Positions 56,970 through 64,000 of a DNA stretch of 64,000 nucleotides are shown piece after piece. The notes beneath the pieces are model-generated. The model was not told where the DNA came from. It did no database searches and saw only the letters and a program-made list of their open reading frames with translations. Where the stretch lies: positions 1 through 64,000 of the forward strand of contig CAJOQT010000086.1 of NCBI GenBank assembly GCA_905236875.1, read 5' to 3'. A program made the position numbers and the translations under genes. Every line of letters starts with the position of its first letter. Position 1 is the first letter of the stretch. This DNA comes from an uncultured Prevotella sp. Its GTDB lineage: Bacteria > Bacteroidota > Bacteroidia > Bacteroidales > Bacteroidaceae.

Positions 56970-58382
56970 TTAGTCCGTATAGAACTGGATGAGGCGGGTG
57001 AGTGCCTGTTGGCAGACGGGACAGAAGACGGGGTATTCGTTGGTGCGCATGCGGCAGTCGTCCTGTCCGCGCCAGACACCGTGAGAGAGGTAGCCGCCAC
57101 CCTCAATCAGTCCTGCCTTGCCCTCACGGATGAGGTTCTCCCATTTCCCGTGGAAGTCGTGCTGTGTGGTGAGGTTTGGCTCCCATGGCTCTGTATCGCT
57201 GAAGTACATGGGATCGCTGTCGCCATAGGGGTACTCATCGCCCAGACCGCCGAAAGAATGTCCGAACTCATGGACGACGACCGGCTCGTACTGCGGACCG
57301 TGAGCCGAAGCAAGGTTGTAGGAGTTGTAGATGCCTCCGCCGCCATACGTCGTGGTGTTGGTCAGGATGATGATGTGCTCGTAGGGTGTGCCTGCCAATA
57401 CGTCGTGCAGCTTCTTCAGATGCATGGTAGTGAGGTAGCGCTCGGTATAGAACGTGTCGAACTGTGAGTTGAGTGCCGTTCGTTTCCAGATGCCCTGACG
57501 GGGGATGCTGACACCGCTCTCTGCCGATGATGACAGAACGGCAATAATGTTGAAACGGTCTTGCATCGACTTGAACGGCTCGTGACTGAAAAGGGCGCGG
57601 ACGGCCTTGCGGCAGTCTTCCAGATAGGTCAGGAACTCACTGGACTGATAGCCTTCAGCCACAAAGGCGATGTGGATGGGGGACCTTCCCCCGGCCCCTC
57701 CCTGTTGAGGGAGGAGAGAAGAGGAATGTAGGGTGACGTAGGGCGTGACGTCGTGCTCCCCGATGTGTCGGATGAGGATGTCTCTTGGGTCAACGGCATG
57801 CGTCATCGTAGCATTGATACGTCCGTGATAGTCGTACAGCTCGACGGTGATGGCTACCGGACGCTTGGGATAAGGTACGAGAAAGACGTTCTCGAACGAC
57901 TTGCGGGTTTGCTTGGCCTCGTCGGTAGCCAACCATTCCTGAAAGAGGGTGGAGAAGGGATGCCGGTAGATGATGCTGTCGCTCCTGACATCGCGTACTA
58001 TGATCTGTCCGTTACCCTTCAGCGGCACCTCAGCCAGCCGCTGTCGTTTGCCGTACCAGTGGGGTATGGCACTGAGCTCATCGACGTAGATGTCCTGTCG
58101 CGCTGTGTCGCCCGAGAATGTGTAATCGATGCGTAGCGTGCGGTCTTCGAAGTAGTCGGTGAAGGACTGGGCTGCACAATTTAATAATGAAAGAATGAAA
58201 AAATGTAAGAATGAAACAGTGCGGAGAATATTCTTGCTTTTGAATACCCTTTTCTTTCTCGTTTTATTTCTTTCGTATTTCATTTTTTCATTCTCCATTC
58301 TTTCATTCTTTATCAAAGTAGTCTTCCAGCTCCTGTGCGGCAGCTCCCTCGTGGTTGTCGATGTCACGGACGATGACGCCAT
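56970..58382 (-). CDS. IgA peptidase M64 family protein (start uncertain; likely internal Met)
   Basis: HEFGHSFGGLGDEYPYGDSDPMYF; IHIAFVAEGYQ; N-terminal hydrophobic signal VSFLHFFILSLLNCAAQ. Confidence 0.9.
   Translation of the reverse strand: MASSSVTSTTTRELPHRSWKTTLIKNERMENEKMKYERNKTRKKRVFKSKNILRTVSFLHFFILSLLNCAAQSFTDYFEDRTLRIDYTFSGDTARQDIYVDELSAIPHWYGKRQRLAEVPLKGNGQIIVRDVRSDSIIYRHPFSTLFQEWLATDEAKQTRKSFENVFLVPYPKRPVAITVELYDYHGRINATMTHAVDPRDILIRHIGEHDVTPYVTLHSSSLLPQQGGAGGRSPIHIAFVAEGYQSSEFLTYLEDCRKAVRALFSHEPFKSMQDRFNIIAVLSSSAESGVSIPRQGIWKRTALNSQFDTFYTERYLTTMHLKKLHDVLAGTPYEHIIILTNTTTYGGGGIYNSYNLASAHGPQYEPVVVHEFGHSFGGLGDEYPYGDSDPMYFSDTEPWEPNLTTQHDFHGKWENLIREGKAGLIEGGGYLSHGVWRGQDDCRMRTNEYPVFCPVCQQALTRLIQFYTD
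57683..57722 (-). repeat. In-frame GC-rich palindromic element (LLPQQGGAGGRSP) in M64 gene
   Basis: gaccttcccccggcccctccctgttgagggaggagag. Confidence 0.8.
58185..58315. repeat. Imperfect inverted repeat of AATGAAAGAATGAAAAAATG-type sequence at 5' end of M64 gene
   Basis: aatgaaagaatgaaaaaatgtaagaatgaaac ... cattttttcattctccattctttcattctttatc. Confidence 0.8.
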
Positions 58383-59058
58383 GCTCCAGCAGGGCGATGC
58401 GTGTGGAGATATCGACGGTATGGGCGAGGTTGTGGCTGCTGACGAGGATGGTGGCTCCCGTCTCCTGCCTGTAGTCCGTCAGCATGTGCTTGAGCATGTT
58501 TTGACTCGACGGGTCAAGGAAGTTGAACGGCTCATCGAGAATGACGGTATTTGGCTTGTTGAAGAGGGCTGACATAATTCCCACTTTCTGCTTGTTGCCT
58601 GCCGAGAGGTTTCGGATGAGCTTCTTCTGGCCGAAGATCTCACCGGCAGCGAAACGCTCGAAGTCCTTCAGACGCTCATCAACCTCTGTTTGTTTCTTGC
58701 CGGAGATCTTACCGAGGAAGGAGAAATATTCCTCGGGTGTCAGGAAGTCGATGAGGAATCCCTCGTCGATGTATGCTCCTACCTGCCATTTCCATTCCTC
58801 ACTTTCGGCGGGGTTGATGGGGCCTGCTTCTGGCCCCCCCCCTGTCTCCCCCCGGGGGGGGGAGGGGAATAGGTAGGTTACTGTGCCTTCGTCGGCTTTC
58901 AGCAGGTCGAGCAGGATGCGGAAGAGCGTGCTCTTGCCGGCTCCGTTGTTACCGACAAGGCCGAGGATATCACCGTCGTTAACAGTAAACGAGGCGATAT
59001 CGCTGGCTACTGTCTCTCCAAAGTTCTTCTTGAGATTGCTAACTTTGATCATAATCAA
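58303..59058 (-). CDS. ABC transporter ATP-binding protein
   Basis: LGLVGNNGAGKSTLFRILLDLL; NLSAGNKQKVGIMSALFNKPNTVILDEPFNFLDP. Confidence 0.95.
   Translation of the reverse strand: MIMIKVSNLKKNFGETVASDIASFTVNDGDILGLVGNNGAGKSTLFRILLDLLKADEGTVTYLFPSPPRGETGGGPEAGPINPAESEEWKWQVGAYIDEGFLIDFLTPEEYFSFLGKISGKKQTEVDERLKDFERFAAGEIFGQKKLIRNLSAGNKQKVGIMSALFNKPNTVILDEPFNFLDPSSQNMLKHMLTDYRQETGATILVSSHNLAHTVDISTRIALLEHGVIVRDIDNHEGAAAQELEDYFDKE
58824..58870 (-). repeat. In-frame GC-rich element with C9, C6 and G9 homopolymers (FPSPPRGETGGGPEAGP) in ABC ATPase
   Basis: ggcctgcttctggccccccccctgtctccccccgggggggggaggggaat. Confidence 0.85.
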
Positions 59059-59087
59059 AAATGGAGGAAATGAGATAATGAGTTTTC

Positions 59088-62000
59088 TTACACCAGTCCT
59101 CGTCCGTGGCAGTTCTTGAACTTCTTGCCGCTACCGCAGGGGCAGGGGTCATTTCGTCCGGGCAGCTTGTCCTTCGTGATGGGCGTGCGAGGCTGTTGGG
59201 CACGGGTGTCCTGTGCGGCAGCTGCTGCCTGGTTCGGATCAACCATCTGTTCCTGTTCCAGACTCTGCTTGCTCTCGGTATATTGGTCGCGGCGGGTATG
59301 CTGTTCGGGAGCAGCCTCCTGTACCTGACCCTGCATTTCGGGAATGGCGGCACGCATGAGGATGGACACAATGCGGTTGTTCATGGTATTCACCATGTTG
59401 TCGAACAGCTTGACACTCTCGAGCTTGAAGATAAGCAACGGATCTTTCTGCTCGTAGCTTGCATTCTGTACGCTGTGCTTCAGCTCGTCCAGCTCACGCA
59501 GGTTCTCCTTCCAGGCATCGTCGATGATGTGCAGCAGGATCTGTTTCTCAAACTCCTTGACGATGGTCTTACATTCGGAATCGTAGGCCTCCTTGAGGTT
59601 ACAGGGAATATTGAACATGCGGCGGCCGTCGGTGATAGGCACCATGATACGCTCATACAGCTGTCCCTGGTTCTCATAGACCTGCTTGATGATAGGCTGT
59701 GCGACGGTCAGGATGCGTTCTGTCTTGCGGTTGAAGGCTTCCATAGCAGCCTGGAATGCAGTCTCTTCGAGCTTCTCGCGATCTTCCTCGATGAACTGCT
59801 GGCTGGTGAACGGAATCTCCATAGCGAAGATATGCAGGAACTCCTCCTTGCATCCTTCGTAGTCGTTATTCTCAATGATCGTGACGATACGGTCCCAGAT
59901 GGTGTTCGAGATGTCCATACCTATACGCTCACCCATCAGGGCATGACGGCGCTTCTCATAGACGACGGTACGCTGTTTGTTCATCACATCATCGTATTCG
60001 AGCAGACGTTTACGGATACCGAAGTTGTTCTCCTCGACTTTCTTCTGGGCACGTTCAATGCTACGGCTGATCATCGGACTCTCAATCATCTCTCCCTCCT
60101 TGAAGCCGAGCTTGTCCATCACGCTGGCAATACGCTCGGAGGCAAACAGACGCATCAGCTTGTCCTCCAGGGAAACGAAGAATACTGACGAACCTGGGTC
60201 TCCCTGACGTCCGGAACGACCACGCAGCTGACGATCGACGCGGCGGCTCTCGTGTCGCTCCGTACCGATGATGGCCAGACCACCGGCAGCTTTTACTTCG
60301 GGCGACAGCTTGATATCGGTACCACGACCGGCCATGTTAGTGGCGATGGTGACGGCACCCTTGCCGTTGGTTGACTGACCGGCCAGTGCCACGATGTCGG
60401 CCTCTTTCTGGTGCAGCTTGGCATTCAGCACCTGATGGGGGATGCCTTCACGCTTTCCTGTCTCGGGATTGACGTACATATCCAACATACGGGAGAGCAG
60501 CTCGGAGATTTCGACAGAGGTGGTACCTATCAGCGTGGGACGTCCGGAATTGCGCATCTTCACAATCTCTTCGATGACTGCTCTGTACTTCTCACGTGCC
60601 GTCTTATAGACGCGGTCGTCCTGGTCGTCGCGGATGACAGGCTTGTTGGTCGGAATCTCCACCACATCGAGCTTGTAGATGTCCCACAACTCACCGGCCT
60701 CGGTGATGGCCGTACCGGTCATACCTGCCAGCTTGTGGTACATACGGAAGTAGTTCTGCAACGTGATGGTGGCGAAGGTCTGCGTGGCAGCCTCTACCTT
60801 CACGTGCTCCTTTGCCTCCACAGCCTGGTGCAGACCATCGCTCCAGCGGCGACCTTCCATGATACGGCCCGTCTGCTCATCGACAATCTTCACCTCGCCG
60901 TCGATGACGACGTACTCGTCGTCCCTGTTGAACATACAGTAGGCCTTCAACAGCTGCTGAAGGGTATGTACGCGCTCGCTCTGCACGGCATAGTGGTTGA
61001 GCAACTCGTCCTTCTTGTTCAGGCGTTCCTCGTCGCTCAGTCCTGTCTCGGCCTCAAGTGCCGACAGCTCACTGGCAATGTCGGGCAACACGAAGAGGTC
61101 CTTGTCCTTCACCTGATCAGCCAGCCATGCTGTACCCTTGTCGGTGAGGTCACAGGAGTTCAGCTTCTCATCGACCACGAAGTACAGCGGCTCTACAGCC
61201 TCTGGCATCTTGCGGTTGTTGTTCTCCATGTAGGTCTCCTCAGTCTTCAACATGCCGGCCTTGATACCTTCTTCAGAGAGGTACTTGATGAGTGGCTTGT
61301 TCTTGGGCAGTGCCTTATGGGAACGGAAGAGCGAGAGGAATCCCTCGTCGGTCAATTTCTGGTCTTTGCTCTCTATACCCTTGCTGATCTTCTGCTTGGC
61401 TTCTGCCAGGTATTGAGTGGCCAGCTGGCGCTGAACACCGACCAGACGCTCGACCAGCGGCTGGTACTCCTCAAACATCTGGTCATCGCCCTTGGGCACG
61501 GGACCAGAGATAATCAGCGGCGTACGGGCATCGTCAATCAACACGGAGTCAACCTCATCGACGATGGCGTAGTTGTGACTGCGCTGTACGAGGTCGGCAG
61601 GCGAGATGGCCATGTTGTCACGCAGGTAGTCGAAACCGAACTCATTGTTCGTTCCGAAGGTGATGTCGGCCTGATAAGCCTTGCGGCGGGCAGGGGAGTT
61701 GGGCTGATGCTTGTCGATGCAATCGACGCTCAACCCATGGAACATATAGAGCGGACCCATCCACTCCGAGTCACGCTTGGCCAGATAGTCGTTGACGGTA
61801 ACCACATGGACACCGTTGCCGGTCAGGGCGTTCAGGAACACAGGCAGGGTAGCCACAAGGGTCTTACCTTCACCTGTTGCCATCTCGGCAATCTTTCCCT
61901 GATGCAGTACGACACCGCCGAACAGCTGTACGTCATAGTGAATCATCTCCCATTTCAGGTCGTTACCGCCTGCCGTCCAGTGGTTGTGATAGATAGCCTT

Positions 62001-62456
62001 GTCGCCGTCGATGGTGATAAAGTCCTTCTTGGGGTCACCGGCCAGCTCACGGTCGAAGTCGGTAGCCGTAACTATGGTCTCCTCGTTCTCGGCAAAGCGA
62101 CGGGCAGTCTCCTTGACAATGGCAAACACTTCGGGACCTACCTCGTTGAGGGCTTTCTCGTATATCTCCAGTGCTTCCTTCTCAATCTTGTCAACCTGTG
62201 CGAAGATCTCGGCACGCTCGTCAAGCGGCGTGTCTTCAATCTTGGCCTTAAGATCGGCTATCTGTTGCTTTTGTTCCTTTGCTGCCTGCTGAACCTGCTG
62301 CTGTATCTCCTTGCTGCGGGCACGCAGTGCGTCGTTGTCCAGCTTCTCTATTTCGGGGTAAACGGCTTTCACCTTGTTCACCAGTGGCTGGATCAGTTTC
62401 ATGTCTCTTGATGACTTGTCGCCGAACAGCGACTTCAAAATCTTTGTAAAGTTCAT
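59088..62456 (-). CDS. secA: Preprotein translocase subunit SecA
   Basis: [54 protein letters not shown]-terminal [22 protein letters not shown] motif. Confidence 0.99.
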   Translation of the reverse strand: MNFTKILKSLFGDKSSRDMKLIQPLVNKVKAVYPEIEKLDNDALRARSKEIQQQVQQAAKEQKQQIADLKAKIEDTPLDERAEIFAQVDKIEKEALEIYEKALNEVGPEVFAIVKETARRFAENEETIVTATDFDRELAGDPKKDFITIDGDKAIYHNHWTAGGNDLKWEMIHYDVQLFGGVVLHQGKIAEMATGEGKTLVATLPVFLNALTGNGVHVVTVNDYLAKRDSEWMGPLYMFHGLSVDCIDKHQPNSPARRKAYQADITFGTNNEFGFDYLRDNMAISPADLVQRSHNYAIVDEVDSVLIDDARTPLIISGPVPKGDDQMFEEYQPLVERLVGVQRQLATQYLAEAKQKISKGIESKDQKLTDEGFLSLFRSHKALPKNKPLIKYLSEEGIKAGMLKTEETYMENNNRKMPEAVEPLYFVVDEKLNSCDLTDKGTAWLADQVKDKDLFVLPDIASELSALEAETGLSDEERLNKKDELLNHYAVQSERVHTLQQLLKAYCMFNRDDEYVVIDGEVKIVDEQTGRIMEGRRWSDGLHQAVEAKEHVKVEAATQTFATITLQNYFRMYHKLAGMTGTAITEAGELWDIYKLDVVEIPTNKPVIRDDQDDRVYKTAREKYRAVIEEIVKMRNSGRPTLIGTTSVEISELLSRMLDMYVNPETGKREGIPHQVLNAKLHQKEADIVALAGQSTNGKGAVTIATNMAGRGTDIKLSPEVKAAGGLAIIGTERHESRRVDRQLRGRSGRQGDPGSSVFFVSLEDKLMRLFASERIASVMDKLGFKEGEMIESPMISRSIERAQKKVEENNFGIRKRLLEYDDVMNKQRTVVYEKRRHALMGERIGMDISNTIWDRIVTIIENNDYEGCKEEFLHIFAMEIPFTSQQFIEEDREKLEETAFQAAMEAFNRKTERILTVAQPIIKQVYENQGQLYERIMVPITDGRRMFNIPCNLKEAYDSECKTIVKEFEKQILLHIIDDAWKENLRELDELKHSVQNASYEQKDPLLIFKLESVKLFDNMVNTMNNRIVSILMRAAIPEMQGQVQEAAPEQHTRRDQYTESKQSLEQEQMVDPNQAAAAAQDTRAQQPRTPITKDKLPGRNDPCPCGSGKKFKNCHGRGLV

Positions 62457-62577
62457 TTTTATTTACGAATTACTTATTTTCAATTTTCGATTTATTTTGG
62501 GGCTCATGAGGCTTATGAGGCTCATGGGGCCCATGTGATAATTATACACTCTTCACTTTTCACTTATTACTTGTCAC

Positions 62578-63960
62578 TTAAAAGAGCGGCTCTGCGGTGC
62601 AGGCATTGGGAGCACGGATTCGTATGCTCTTGGCAATGGTGGGTGCGATGCGGTCAACAGTGACAGGTGTCACTACCCGCTCGCTGGGCATGTTGGCACC
62701 GTAGAAGATGACAGGGAACGAGAAGAAGCTTGCCCGTTGGGTGATGTTCTCGTGCCGTTCCTCGTTGATGAGCTTCCACCCTGGCGCCACCTCGACGAGC
62801 AGGTCACCGCATTTGTCTATGCAATAGCCGTTGCGGATGCGTTCCAGGCGGCTGTTCTCACTGGTCATCAGCTGTGTGCTGGTATAGACGTTGCGCACGC
62901 CCTCCACCTGGATGAGAAAGTCCTGTGAGCGTTTTAGAAACTCGCTCAGGTTGATGTTCATCCGCTCGATAAGCTGGCGGTTGATGAACAGCTGGTTCTT
63001 GTAGCAGGTCTCTATGTACTTTGCCGGTCCGTAGATCGCACCCAGGTACATATTAAGAAGGTTGGCCGTACGCAGGATGTTGAATTTTCCTGTAGGTATG
63101 TGGAAACGTTCCTCGTTTTCATGTCCGTTGTTGTCGTCACAATAGCCTGTTCCCGTCAGTACGATGAGCACCTTGCCGATTCCGAAGCGGCTCTCAATGC
63201 GGTTGATGAGCCGTGAGATGTCGTAGTCAAGGTTGATGTAGGTGTCCCTGGGAGATGCTCCCTGCTGGTAGGTGATGCTCAACAGGTCGGGTGTGTCGTC
63301 GATGCCGATGCTGCTCTGCTCGAGACATTTGATGGCGAGGTCGGTGATGCTACGGTTGACGTCGGTCCCGACGGCGAACGTTCTGGTGAAGTCGCTCTGC
63401 CACTGTGGCAGGGGAGCATAGTAATCGACGTTGCTCCAACGGCTCTTGTTGGTCCAAGCCACACCGTTGGCAGCATGGCCGGCTGACAAAATGGCAGCAT
63501 CAGCGCTTGGTGCGAAGGCATAGACCAGTGCCACGCCGCCGGATGCCAGCTTCATCTCGTCGCCCAGCGTTGAGGTCTGCAGATTGGCAGGCGTCTGTTG
63601 GTGTTGGTCTTGTGTGATGCAGCTCACGGGCTGATAGTTAGGGCGCAGTAGCCACTCTGTCCCGATAATGCCGTGGTAGTAGGGCGTCGTGCCTGTAGAG
63701 AGACTGGCAATAGCCGATGCCCTGTCTATAGGCGAGAAGTTGAACGACGCGTTGGTATATATCTTCCCCTTCTCCAGCAGTCGTTTGAAACCGTCGCGAC
63801 AGTAGAGTGGGGTATAGGTCTCCAGATAGTCTGCACGCAGCTGGTCGATGGTAATGTTGACTACCAGTTTCGGAGCCGAGGCAACGGCTTGTGCCATAGC
63901 CTCCTGGTTGAAGCCCAAGACGGCCAGCAAGGTGATGTATAAGTACTTATTTCTTCGCAT
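62578..63960 (-). CDS. Alkaline phosphatase family / PglZ-like exported protein
   Basis: KLVVNITIDQLRADYLETYTPLYCRDGFKRLLEKGKIYTNASFNFSPIDRASAIASLSTGTTPYYHGIIG. Confidence 0.85.
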   Translation of the reverse strand: MRRNKYLYITLLAVLGFNQEAMAQAVASAPKLVVNITIDQLRADYLETYTPLYCRDGFKRLLEKGKIYTNASFNFSPIDRASAIASLSTGTTPYYHGIIGTEWLLRPNYQPVSCITQDQHQQTPANLQTSTLGDEMKLASGGVALVYAFAPSADAAILSAGHAANGVAWTNKSRWSNVDYYAPLPQWQSDFTRTFAVGTDVNRSITDLAIKCLEQSSIGIDDTPDLLSITYQQGASPRDTYINLDYDISRLINRIESRFGIGKVLIVLTGTGYCDDNNGHENEERFHIPTGKFNILRTANLLNMYLGAIYGPAKYIETCYKNQLFINRQLIERMNINLSEFLKRSQDFLIQVEGVRNVYTSTQLMTSENSRLERIRNGYCIDKCGDLLVEVAPGWKLINEERHENITQRASFFSFPVIFYGANMPSERVVTPVTVDRIAPTIAKSIRIRAPNACTAEPLF

Positions 63961-64000
63961 TTCTAATATTTGACCAATATCTTAACAGCAAACATAGTGC

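Noticed and set aside
60411-62411. 666-aa plus-strand ORF opposite secA
   Set aside because: Mirror frame of the highly conserved secA; no recognisable domain

Overview
The window looks like a Bacteroidales (Prevotella-like) chromosome segment, judged from TAnnTTTG -7 promoter motifs and gene content. It holds: (1) about 0.3-1.8 kb and 12-35 kb: a surface-polysaccharide locus (SDR, AAC(3)-like, MBL-fold, DegT aminotransferase, two paralogous nucleotidyltransferases, Wzx flippase, LicC-like/aminotransferase fusion plus LicD, Wzy-like polymerase, several GT4s, CapK-like, bi-domain oxidoreductase, WecG/WecA/WecC/WecB-like genes). (2) 1.9-12.1 kb: accessory DNA bracketed by three copies of the 5' end of the degT gene (two truncated, one intact). 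It carries an uncharacterised, translationally coupled operon (about 1.9-7.7 kb) in which three different proteins contain HEPN-like Rx4H motifs (RNAIQH, RCERYH, RNLTYH) together with a zinc-ribbon and a membrane protein. This is my best candidate for an undescribed, probably defence-type, system. (3) 35-42 kb: housekeeping/repair genes (AlkD, SOD, BASS transporter, MGMT, TfoX, YraN-like, radical SAM). (4) 42.1-49.1 kb: an approximately 7 kb block flanked by a 37-bp near-perfect direct repeat that splits the radical SAM / DUF4130 DNA-metabolism gene pair. It carries a tripartite HipB-HipS-HipT-like locus and a four-gene dCache sensor operon whose histidine-kinase-like members lack the phospho-acceptor histidine. 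(5) 50-64 kb: Xpt-PreA fusion, GH31, PIF1-like helicase, BCP peroxiredoxin, M64 peptidase, ABC ATPase, SecA and an alkaline-phosphatase-family protein. Across the window, GC-rich palindromic elements (SPxPSPxGEG-type) and a 26-bp AT-rich element (SRISELEN) lie in frame inside conserved proteins. All assignments come from reading translations and motifs by eye; no database search was run.
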